From: Aphrophora alni | Lineage: Eukaryota > Arthropoda > Insecta > Hemiptera > Aphrophoridae | NCBI GenBank assembly: GCA_963513935.1 | Contig: OY740765.1 | Span: 147,151,830 to 147,215,829 of the forward strand | Direction: 5' to 3' | DNA: 64,000 bases | In this document: positions 12,085 through 20,020 of the stretch, in pieces | How positions within the stretch are numbered: the stretch's first letter is position 1 | How the letters are laid out: each line of letters begins with the position of its first letter | Translations under genes and position numbers: made by a program | Notes under the pieces: model-generated | Seen by the model: only the letters and a program-made list of their open reading frames with translations | What the model was told of the DNA's origin: nothing | The model's database searches: none

Positions 12085-13355
12085 CGCAGGTCATTTTTTA
12101 AGTAAGAACCGTTTTGTAATAGTACAAGTAAAACTTTATTTATGAACTTACTATTCATGAGAAGTGAAAATATGAACATTATTTTATTTTTCTACGTAGT
12201 CACCATTAATATGAAAACACTTGTTAAATCGTGACTACAGCTTTTGGATACCGTCATGAAAGAACATTTAATCATCAGTAACAGTATCTTTCAACACTTC
12301 TTCACTCTCCAGTTGCATTTCACCAATAAATTCCTCAAGTTTTGGAAAAAATGAAAGTCTGAGGGAGCTAAATCAAGACTGTAGGGTGGATGGTCCAGTA
12401 ATTCCCATTGAAATTTGTCCTGTTGCATCGTCCTTGCTGCAACGTGTGTCATGAAACAGAATGACACCGTTAAGAGTTGTCCTTGCCGGCTGTTTTGAAT
12501 GGCGCGCTTTAACTTTAATTAGGTTTCATAATACCTCTTAGCATTTATTGTCATTCCTCTAAGCAGGAAGTCTATCAAAAGAATGCCTATTCGGTCCCAG
12601 AAAACTGTGGTCATGATTTTACGTGTTGTTGGTTGTTGTTTGAATTTTTGTGGTTTTATCGAAGAATTTGAATGATGCCATTCACTGGATTGTCGTTTAG
12701 TATCTTGAGTATAGTTACCAATCCAAGTTTCATAACCAGTTATAATGTGACTCAAGAACTCATCACCATCCATGTCACAGAGCTCCAAAAATGACAAAAA
12801 ATGTGCCAAACTCTTTGTTTTGTGTTTTTTCCGTCAATATTTTTGGGACCCATCTTGCACATATATTTTTTTAAATTTAAGTTTATTTGTAACAATTTCA
12901 TAAAGTACTGATCTTGAAAATTGAGGGAAATTTTGATGAAGTTCGTCAATAGTGAAGCCGCTGTTTTGACAATTTGTCTCAATAACTTTACACTGATGAT
13001 AGTAGGCCATCCGGATTGATTCTCATTATGAACCCTTGCCCTTCCTTCATTGAACAGTCTACACAACACGCACATTTCTATCATTCATTACACCTTCCCC
13101 ATATACTTAAACAATTTGTTGATAAATTTCAGCAAGACGGTCGATTTTTCAGTAGGATAACAGAACGTACTTCGCAGGATAATTAACATGGCAGGAAATA
13201 ATACAGCTTAACCATACAACCAACACGGACAGAGAGTACATACTGGCAGAGTAGTAGGGAGTCGGCCGCGAGTGGCCAACCTTGCTTCGGCTTTATTCGA
13301 CAGACTCTGCCAACATGATGCACAATCGGTTCTTATTTAAAAAACTACCCATGCA
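12085..13355 (-). mobile_element. Mariner (DD34D) element, complete in outline, inactive
   Basis: The length of 1,271 bp is normal for mariner. The ends are imperfect inverted repeats of about 30 bp: left CGCAGGTCATTTTTTAAGTA continuing into AGAACCG, and the right end on the other strand TGCATGGGTAGTTTTTTAAA continuing into AAGAACCG. A TA dinucleotide flanks both ends (12083-12084 and 13356-13357), as expected for mariner insertion. The transposase on the minus strand is broken by several shifts and stops. Confidence 0.85.
12184..13188 (-). pseudogene. Mariner transposase pseudogene (SETMAR-like)
   Basis: Mariner transposase cuts and pastes its element at TA sites. The minus strand gives, in changing frames, an N-terminal helix-turn-helix region (EIYQQIV, VYGEGVMNDR, FNEGRARVHNENQSGWP), the catalytic core (HIITGYETWIGNY, KIMTTVFWDRIGILLIDFL), a later block reading YSLDLAPSDFHFF, and the terminal HINGDYVEK with a stop at 12184-12186. 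The canonical TGDETW motif reads TGYETW, so the first catalytic Asp is replaced by Tyr. Frameshifts separate the HTH part, the core and the C-terminus. The order and length are those of a full mariner protein (about 340 aa). It is a dead copy. Confidence 0.85.
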
Positions 13356-13357
13356 TA

Positions 13358-13960
13358 TGAACAGAAAAGAAAAAATAATTTTGAAGTAATTACTAATTTA
13401 TTTAAAGAAGGGTCAATGTAGCGGCTAATCTAAGTTGTTGATTGAGAGACTAGATCTGATCTAAACATGACTAGATATATCTAAACTGTATAACAAGTGA
13501 TGGTTGTGTGTACTCGTCTCCTAATAATAGTGAGTTTTTGACTGGTTAACCTCTGAATTTTTGTTTGTGTATAACATATTGTTATGGGATTGTAAGTACT
13601 GTTACAGTGCATTTAAAGACTTGGCTATAATTAGGAAAAACTATTAATTATTTATTGATACAGGTTGAGAAATAAACTAAAAACCTGTTTTTGTTTTAAA
13701 CTGTTGACAAAGCAAATATTTCTGATTAGATCATTGCCGATTATAATATTATATGAGCTGGACAAATTGAACTTTGTACTAGTTTTTGATGTTTGATTAC
13801 TCTCATTATTGTTTATTTTTGTTTGTTCTATCTGTTATCTGAAAACAAACACTACTTAAAAACATCCTTATTGTGTAAATGATTGTTATCTAAATACCAG
13901 TTGTTTGAACAACTGTACTAGTTACACAAACAATTATTTTTATTTACTGACATTTAACTT
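13358..13960. other. Non-coding stretch
   Basis: AT-rich, with no motif-bearing open frame or repeat recognised. Confidence 0.5.
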
Positions 13961-14785
13961 ATGTGGATATGTCTTGTACACATAAGTCATGACTCTGATG
14001 AATTTAGCTTGGATGCAAACAATGAATTGAGTAAATTAAGGGAAAGTAATGAAACACTAATTAAGGAAAATTCAGTCCTAGTTAAAATTATAAGACAGAA
14101 TAAAATCACTAAAACCATTCAAAATAATATAATACATGACCTATTAAACCTATCTGATAGCCATGGAAGGGATCTACACAAGACATTTTCCGCAATTAAT
14201 GGGGAATCTAATTATTCGATCACAAATATACTTAAACAGGGGGTGGGGCAAACATGAAGCAGGTGCTTCGTGGTTCTGAAACACTGTCTAATGGAATGAC
14301 AAAGAATAAATACCTTATTGTAGTAGTTAGTATGAATGGGATAACTCGTCTTGTGTTTATTAAATGATAGCAAATTGTCTCAAACGTTTAAAAGCCATAA
14401 CGAGAAAAAGAAATGTTATAGTAACTAGTATTCCCTATAGATTTAATATACCAGAATTAATAATAAAATTTATATAGCTAACACTACCTTAAAGAACATA
14501 ATCAAGACAAATAACATGAATGTACAATAGCTAGATTTGAATCTCTCTCTTAATAGTCATTTCAGTAGAAGAGGAAAATATCATGTTTGCAATGAGCTGA
14601 GAAATAAAATAAATTTCCAGATATATTTAAATGATATGAACTCTAGAAACTATCAAAGTGATCCATCTGCTTCGTTTATTACCTTGGATAAAACTTTTTG
14701 TTCTCAGGCTTCTCATGGTTCACATAAATCTTTCTCTCCTAATGTATTACAAACTTGTGTGAATTTTGTTAAATCTGTTAAGTGA
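13961..14785 (+). pseudogene. Decayed SGNH-hydrolase-like ORF, probably retroelement ORF1
   Basis: The first open part (to 14257) is a Glu/Lys/Asn-rich probable coiled coil (ANNELSKLRESNETLIKENS), followed by LNLSDSHGRDLHKTF. That is an SGNH block I, with Ser in an SDSHGR context. A shifted frame then reads VLRGSETLSNGMTKNKYLIV followed by VVSMNG, where the family normally has GGTND. Next comes a stretch like IPYRFNIPELIIKF. The last part, 14537-14785, contains LNSHFSRRGKYHVCNELRNK, resembling the block with the catalytic His (usually H-x-x-x-x-GK). Such esterase-like domains occur in ORF1 of CR1-type LINEs and in related insect repeat proteins. Multiple stops and shifts make this a pseudogene. 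Confidence 0.5.
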
Positions 14786-15108
14786 TAAGAATGTAGAAGC
14801 TGAAATGTACTCAACTTTCGCTTAGTAATAATTTTCTGGGGTTTTCTATCCCCCTAAATTTAAATTTGCAACAGTATGAGCATTTTTTAATGAGCAGAAG
14901 GGAAAAACCATTCTAAAATAAATACTTTGGCTCCGATTGGAAACAAAAAATTGATTTTACAAAATGTAACGATAATTACAAAATAAGTGAAGACAGTGTT
15001 AAAACAAGGAATTACAACCATAAAAACTTATTTAATTTATTTTGAAAATTTAAATTATATTTTCATAAACACAACGCAACTTGTTTCATATTTTTCAACC
15101 ACAAAGAA
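14786..15108. other. Short non-coding stretch left of the PLE
   Basis: AT-rich, nothing recognised. It ends in the TSD of the adjoining PLE. Confidence 0.5.
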
Positions 15109-15120
15109 TAAACTATTTAT
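15109..15120 (+). repeat. 12-bp target-site duplication, left copy
   Basis: TAAACTATTTAT, repeated exactly at 20009-20020. Confidence 0.9.
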
Positions 15121-15215
15121 GGATAAAATAAAGCAAAAGCTTAAAGTTTCAAATATTTATTAGTATAAATGAGCTACAATTGTTTCGCCTTGCGGCATCG
15201 ACGGGCTACTGATAT
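15121..15215 (-). repeat. PLE terminal repeat (pLTR), left copy
   Basis: About 95 bp, starting GGATAAAATAAAGCAAAAGC, repeated at 17780-17874 in the same orientation and at about 19868-19962 inverted. The outer edge abuts the 12-bp TSD. It contains the GC-rich hammerhead-like segment described at 19875-19912. Confidence 0.9.
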
Positions 15216-15297
15216 TTTACAGGTATAGACAACTATTCAAAACATAAGTACAGGAAACTGAAATACAATAGAGAAATCGGGAAAGGTAGGGGGTGAC

Positions 15298-15729
15298 CTA
15301 GCAGGTAGATAAAGGTTGATGAACTATGGTACGGATGGGTTTTAGAAGAGGTGACGAATTTAATACAATTTGGTCATTTAGGTTGAGAATAGGCCTAAGT
15401 GAAATAGATCTATTTATTTCTAAACATTCTAAATTATTTAATCTATTGCTTTTATTTTCTATATGTAAGAGTTTAACATTCAATTTCGGATCAAAACTAT
15501 GACCCGAGTCCAAAAGGTGGTTAGCAAAGTTAGAGTTTCTGTAGCCATGTTTCCAGCTATTTACATGTTCTTTAATTCTAACTTTTATAGATCTACCTGT
15601 TTGACCTATGTACTCAGAGTCACAATCTTGACAAGATATTTTATAAACTCCACTATTTTCTAACATTTCTTTTTTATCTTTATTATTAACCAACATTTTC
15701 CCTAGATTTTTTTGTACAATAAAATGCAA
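15298..15729 (-). CDS. PLE GIY-YIG endonuclease domain, full-length copy
   Basis: This frame of about 143 codons encodes the C-terminal nuclease of the PLE, which nicks target DNA to prime reverse transcription. Visible features are GVYKISCQDCDSEYIGQTGR (residues 27-46 of the frame: GVY for GIY, a C-x2-C pair, then YIG), the basic helix with conserved Arg (KVRIKEH), and the probable catalytic Glu in NNLECLEINRS. The frame overlaps the end of the RT frame by 44 bp and lies in the +1 frame relative to it. It opens with TTG and its first ATG comes after the overlap begins, so it is probably not started on its own. In most PLEs RT and nuclease form one protein. The stop at 15298-15300 is followed by a short 3' UTR and then the terminal repeat. 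Confidence 0.9.
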   Translation of the reverse strand: MHFIVQKNLGKMLVNNKDKKEMLENSGVYKISCQDCDSEYIGQTGRSIKVRIKEHVNSWKHGYRNSNFANHLLDSGHSFDPKLNVKLLHIENKSNRLNNLECLEINRSISLRPILNLNDQIVLNSSPLLKPIRTIVHQPLSTC

Positions 15730-17773
15730 CTTTACGATTACATTTAGTAGAAATAAGGTTACTGATTTTATAACTAGTTCTGTTGATATAAGATAATTTA
15801 CAATATCTAACTATTTCAATGTTCTCGTTATGGGAAGAGTGGACTAAATTTTCAGCTCTACGCTTTAACTTTTTTCTTAAAATATTATCTATTAAACTAA
15901 CCTCATACTTATTATTAACAGCAATTTGTTTAACGACATTCAGTTCATCATAAAAGTCATTAGGTGAAAGAGGTATACTAATAAGTCTATGTACCATGCT
16001 GTGAAAAGCAGCATGTTTATGGCTGATAGGATGGTTAGAATCAGCAGGTATAACTGTATCTGTATAAGTAGGTTTTCTGAAAATTTTAAATTTATGATAA
16101 CTATCACTGATATTAATGTTAAGGTCCAAGAAATTAATGCTGTTATTGTTACCCACTTCCATAGTGAACTGAATGTTGTTATTTACAGAATTTATGGTTT
16201 TAAGGAGAGAGTCTAACTGTCTATTAGTGCCACTAAACAAACACAAAACATCGTCAACATAACGGTACCAATAAATTATATTTTTAAATAATGGATTGTC
16301 TTTACCAAATAAATTATTTTCGAAATCCGCCATGAAAATTTCTGCTAGAAGAGGTGACAAAGGTGAACCCATTGCCAACCCTTCTATTTGTTGGTAAAAT
16401 TTATCGTTAAATTTAAAATAATTTTGACAAATGCAAATTTCTATGGCTGTTTTTAATTCATTACTAATTGTAGTATCAACATTGGTATCGCTAATAATGT
16501 CATTGACTATGTTTTTACATTGGTTAATGGGTATACTTGTAAACAGGCTTTTGACATCGAAAGATACAATTTTAGCATTGGAAGGTATAGTAACATTTCC
16601 AATTTTGTTAACTAAATCTAAAGAATTCTTAATACTATATTTAGATGTAAAATTAGTGGCACTTTTAAATACAGTATTGACTTTTTGGGCCAATTTATAA
16701 GTAGGAGCATTGTTAAAAGATACTACGGGACGAACAGGAATGTTAGGTTTGTGAAGCTTAGGTAGGCCATACAATCTAGGTGGTTGGGGGTTCATAACTC
16801 TCAAGTATTGGCCAACATTATTAGGGAATAAATTAGTACAATTCTTAATGTAATTATTAACTTGTTTACTATAATTAGACGTAGGATCACTTTTTAATAT
16901 TTTAAAAGAGGAGTTATCATTAAGGATATCATCTACTTTACAAACATAATTAACTTTATCTAAAATAACAACTGAATTACCTTTATCGGCTTTAGAAATA
17001 ACAAGGTTGTTGTCTATCACTTTATTTTGTATTTGTTTAATAATATTAACTTCATTGTTAAAATAACGTTTATTAGGAAGATTCTTAACAGTATCCCCAA
17101 TTATATTTGAACATAAATATTTAATGTTAACGTCTAATTTATTTATAGATTCAATATCTACAGACAGAGTTTCAAAATTACTGTTTTTTAGAGAAGATCT
17201 AGGGTTGTATTTAAGACCTTTGTTAAGAATCTTCATTTCTTTATTATCAAAACTAATATTAGATAAGTTAATAACTCTATCATAGAATTGGTGTTTAGAA
17301 AACATGTTGGCTTTACGCTTATTATGAATCTTCAGTTTATCTTTTAAATTATTTAGTTTTTTAATTTGTCTGTTAAAGGTTTCATAAATTTTATTGCGGA
17401 CAAAATCAAAGACATCATTTACAAAATAATCAAATTCAATAGGATGAAATTTAACAGCTAATTCATCATAAATAACTTTAAGATGACAACTCACATTGTC
17501 CCTAATTCTAAACTGTTTCTTCCTTTCTTCCTGAATCCATGTTTTAACAGCGGCTGCGTTGGCTTTAATAGCAGATGCACTAGAAGATTTCACTTTTACA
17601 CTTACATAATTCGGCGTTAAGTTATGTTTTAAGCATTCACCATTAAACCAAAGATGTTGGTTTGTCATACCTTGTTTTAATTTTAATTTTTTAAAAAGAA
17701 CTGCTAATCGGGCTATACTAGCCTCTTTAATCAACTTTAATGTAATAGCAGATATTTCTTGTTGAAACTCCAT
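15686..17773 (-). CDS. PLE reverse transcriptase, full-length copy
   Basis: An intact ORF of 695 codons from ATG at 17773 (an in-frame TTG lies two codons upstream). The N-terminal third is Lys/Asn-rich with no recognised domain. The RT then shows VISKADKGNSVVILDK (about 260-275), RLYGLPKLHKP (about 343-354), motif A SFDVKSLFTSIP with catalytic Asp near 406, motif B GLAMGSPLSPLLAEIFM, and motif C RYVDDVLCLF with the Asp pair near 507-508. It also has the PLE-typical linker FRKPTYTD...SNHPISHKH. This order and the partner GIY-YIG nuclease identify a Penelope-like element. The frame ends in CTKKSRENVG at an A7 run, where the family normally reads on into the nuclease. No inactivating change is seen in the RT core. 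Confidence 0.93.
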   Translation of the reverse strand: MEFQQEISAITLKLIKEASIARLAVLFKKLKLKQGMTNQHLWFNGECLKHNLTPNYVSVKVKSSSASAIKANAAAVKTWIQEERKKQFRIRDNVSCHLKVIYDELAVKFHPIEFDYFVNDVFDFVRNKIYETFNRQIKKLNNLKDKLKIHNKRKANMFSKHQFYDRVINLSNISFDNKEMKILNKGLKYNPRSSLKNSNFETLSVDIESINKLDVNIKYLCSNIIGDTVKNLPNKRYFNNEVNIIKQIQNKVIDNNLVISKADKGNSVVILDKVNYVCKVDDILNDNSSFKILKSDPTSNYSKQVNNYIKNCTNLFPNNVGQYLRVMNPQPPRLYGLPKLHKPNIPVRPVVSFNNAPTYKLAQKVNTVFKSATNFTSKYSIKNSLDLVNKIGNVTIPSNAKIVSFDVKSLFTSIPINQCKNIVNDIISDTNVDTTISNELKTAIEICICQNYFKFNDKFYQQIEGLAMGSPLSPLLAEIFMADFENNLFGKDNPLFKNIIYWYRYVDDVLCLFSGTNRQLDSLLKTINSVNNNIQFTMEVGNNNSINFLDLNINISDSYHKFKIFRKPTYTDTVIPADSNHPISHKHAAFHSMVHRLISIPLSPNDFYDELNVVKQIAVNNKYEVSLIDNILRKKLKRRAENLVHSSHNENIEIVRYCKLSYINRTSYKISNLISTKCNRKVAFYCTKKSRENVG

Positions 17774-17872
17774 ATTCAAGGATAAAATAAAGCAAAAGCT
17801 TAAAGTTTCAAATATTTATTAGTATAAATGAGCTACAATTGTTTCGCCTTGCGGCATCGACGGGCTACTGAT
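17211..17872. other. Spacer between the inverted PLE arms
   Basis: This 662-bp segment holds the first roughly 190 codons of the complete RT frame on the minus strand plus the middle terminal repeat. It is the part the truncated partner copy lacks, and would be the loop if the arms paired. Confidence 0.85.
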
Positions 17873-17874
17873 AT
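17780..17874 (-). repeat. PLE terminal repeat (pLTR), middle copy
   Basis: Same sequence as 15121-15215 and in the same orientation, upstream of the complete RT frame. At 17873-17875 it passes directly into the truncated plus-strand copy, with a TA/TAC overlap at the join. Confidence 0.9.
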
Positions 17875-19397
17875 ACAACCCTAGATCTTCTCTAAAAAAC
17901 AGTAATTTTGAAACTCTGTCTGTAGATATTGAATCTATAAATAAATTAGACGTTAACATTAAATATTTATGTTCAAATATAATTGGGGATACTGTTAAGA
18001 ATCTTCCTAATAAACGTTATTTTAACAATGAAGTTAATATTATTAAACAAATACAAAATAAAGTGATAGACAACAACCTTGTTATTTCTAAAGCCGATAA
18101 AGGTAATTCAGTTGTTATTTTAGATAAAGTTAATTATGTTTGTAAAGTAGATGATATCCTTAATGATAACTCCTCTTTTAAAATATTAAAAAGTGATCCT
18201 ACGTCTAATTATAGTAAACAAGTTAATAATTACATTAAGAATTGTACTAATTTATTCCCTAATAATGTTGGCCAATACTTGAGAGTTATGAACCCCCAAC
18301 CACCTAGATTGTATGGCCTACCTAAGCTTCACAAACCTAACATTCCTGTTCGTCCCGTAGTATCTTTTAACAATGCTCCTACTTATAAATTGGCCCAAAA
18401 AGTCAATACTGTATTTAAAAGTGCCACTAATTTTACATCTAAATATAGTATTAAGAATTCTTTAGATTTAGTTAACAAAATTGGAAATGTTACTATACCT
18501 TCCAATGCTAAAATTGTATCTTTCGATGTCAAAAGCCTGTTTACAAGTATACCCATTAACCAATGTAAAAACATAGTCAATGACATTATTAGCGATACCA
18601 ATGTTGATACTACAATTAGTAATGAATTAAAAACAGCCATAGAAATTTGCATTTGTCAAAATTATTTTAAATTTAACGATAAATTTTACCAACAAATAGA
18701 AGGGTTGGCAATGGGTTCACCTTTGTCACCTCTTCTAGCAGAAATTTTCATGGCGGATTTCGAAAATAATTTATTTGGTAAAGACAATCCATTATTTAAA
18801 AATATAATTTATTGGTACCGTTATGTTGACGATGTTTTGTGTTTGTTTAGTGGCACTAATAGACAGTTAGACTCTCTCCTTAAAACCATAAATTCTGTAA
18901 ATAACAACATTCAGTTCACTATGGAAGTGGGTAACAATAACAGCATTAATTTCTTGGACCTTAACATTAATATCAGTGATAGTTATCATAAATTTAAAAT
19001 TTTCAGAAAACCTACTTATACAGATACAGTTATACCTGCTGATTCTAACCATCCTATCAGCCATAAACATGCTGCTTTTCACAGCATGGTACATAGACTT
19101 ATTAGTATACCTCTTTCACCTAATGACTTTTATGATGAACTGAATGTCGTTAAACAAATTGCTGTTAATAATAAGTATGAGGTTAGTTTAATAGATAATA
19201 TTTTAAGAAAAAAGTTAAAGCGTAGAGCTGAAAATTTAGTCCACTCTTCCCATAACGAGAACATTGAAATAGTTAGATATTGTAAATTATCTTATATCAA
19301 CAGAACTAGTTATAAAATCAGTAACCTTATTTCTACTAAATGTAATCGTAAAGTTGCATTTTATTGTACAAAAAAATCTAGGGAAAATGTTGGTTAA
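17873..19397 (+). CDS. PLE reverse transcriptase, 5'-truncated partner copy
   Basis: An open frame of about 508 codons that starts mid-gene at YNPRSSLKNSNFE, equivalent to residue 190 of the complete copy. It runs in frame to the same C-terminus (CTKKSRENVG, stop at 19395-19397). All RT motifs are present and identical to the complete copy: KADKGNS, YGLPKLHKP, SFDVKSLF, GLAMGSPLSP, YVDD and KPTYTD. The first internal start-like codon is GTG at 18063; there is no natural start at the truncation point. The join lies directly against the middle terminal repeat. It is a 5'-truncated product of the same insertion event, not an independent gene. Confidence 0.9.
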
Positions 19398-19785
19398 TAA
19401 TAAAGATAAAAAAGAAATGTTAGAAAATAGTGGAGTTTATAAAATATCTTGTCAAGATTGTGACTCTGAGTACATAGGTCAAACAGGTAGATCTATAAAA
19501 GTTAGAATTAAAGAACATGTAAATAGCTGGAAACATGGCTACAGAAACTCTAACTTTGCTAACCACCTTTTGGACTCGGGTCATAGTTTTGATCCGAAAT
19601 TGAATGTTAAACTCTTACATATAGAAAATAAAAGCAATAGATTAAATAATTTAGAATGTTTAGAAATAAATAGATCTATTTCACTTAGGCCTATTCTCAA
19701 CCTAAATGACCAAATTGTATTAAATTCGTCACCTCTTCTAAAACCCATCCGTACCATAGTTCATCAACCTTTATCTACCTGCTAG
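19354..19785 (+). CDS. PLE GIY-YIG endonuclease domain, partner copy
   Basis: The translation is identical to the frame at 15298-15729, including GVYKISCQDCDSEYIG, the Arg-containing helix and NNLECLEI. It overlaps the RT frame by 44 bp and is again +1 relative to it, with the same A7 run in the overlap. The shared frame break shows it was present before the two copies separated. It is followed by an 80-bp 3' UTR and the third terminal repeat. Confidence 0.9.
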   Translation: MHFIVQKNLGKMLVNNKDKKEMLENSGVYKISCQDCDSEYIGQTGRSIKVRIKEHVNSWKHGYRNSNFANHLLDSGHSFDPKLNVKLLHIENKSNRLNNLECLEINRSISLRPILNLNDQIVLNSSPLLKPIRTIVHQPLSTC

Positions 19786-19867
19786 GTCACCCCCTACCTT
19801 TCCCGATTTCTCTATTGTATTTCAGTTTCCTGTACTTATGTTTTGAATAGTTGTCTATACCTGTAAA

Positions 19868-19962
19868 ATATCAGTAGCCCGTCGATGCCGCAAGGCGAAA
19901 CAATTGTAGCTCATTTATACTAATAAATATTTGAAACTTTAAGCTTTTGCTTTATTTTATCC
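19868..19962 (+). repeat. PLE terminal repeat (pLTR), right inverted copy
   Basis: Reverse complement of 15121-15215, placed downstream of the truncated copy and followed by the 46-bp tail. Confidence 0.9.
19875..19912 (+). ncRNA. Hammerhead-ribozyme-like motif in the PLE terminal repeat
   Basis: The segment reads AGC, CCGTCGA, T, GCC-GCAA-GGC, GAAA, C-AATT-G, TA, GCT. This can be laid out as hammerhead stem I (AGC with GCT), a core strand, stem II with a GCAA loop, the GAAA core strand, a very short stem III and a UA cleavage-site dinucleotide. The first core strand CCGTCGA departs from the required CTGANGA at two positions, so it may be degenerate or inactive. PLEs are known to carry hammerheads with very short stem III in their terminal repeats. 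The same motif occurs in all three repeats (about 15171-15208 and 17830-17867 on the minus strand). Confidence 0.45.
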
Positions 19963-20008
19963 TTGAATATGGAGTTTCAACAAGAAATATCTGCTATTAC
20001 ATTAAAGT
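19963..20008 (+). repeat. 46-bp tail repeating the PLE ORF start
   Basis: It repeats the region around the RT start codon (NMEFQQEISAITLK) and stops abruptly at the TSD. A short extra tail beyond the terminal repeat at one end only is consistent with the known asymmetry of Penelope insertions. Confidence 0.85.
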
Positions 20009-20020
20009 TAAACTATTTAT
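20009..20020 (+). repeat. 12-bp target-site duplication, right copy
   Basis: Exact repeat of 15109-15120. Confidence 0.9.

Larger units (their letters stand above)
15121..20008. mobile_element. Penelope-like retroelement inserted as an inverted pair
   Basis: A single 4,888-bp insertion between perfect 12-bp direct repeats. From left to right it holds: terminal repeat (15121-15215); a complete copy read on the minus strand (15298-17773); a second terminal repeat (17780-17874); a 5'-truncated copy read on the plus strand (from 17873 to 19785); a third terminal repeat; and a tail of about 46 bp (19963-20008) that repeats the start of the RT frame. The arms 15121-17210 and 17873-19962 are each exactly 2,090 bp. 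They translate identically, so they are nearly or wholly identical and recent. Tandem or inverted copies with one partner truncated, repeated ends and TSDs of this size are known for PLEs. Confidence 0.93.

Noticed and set aside
15686..15729. A -1 slippery-site explanation for the PLE frame junction
   Set aside because: A -1 shift at the A7 run leads straight to TAG. The nuclease frame needs +1 (or -2), so a retroviral-type -1 signal does not fit.
15989..16216. Plus-strand open frames inside the PLE (also 16431-16700, and minus-strand 18383-18652 and 18867-19094)
   Set aside because: They are antisense shadows of the RT frame and occur identically in both copies.
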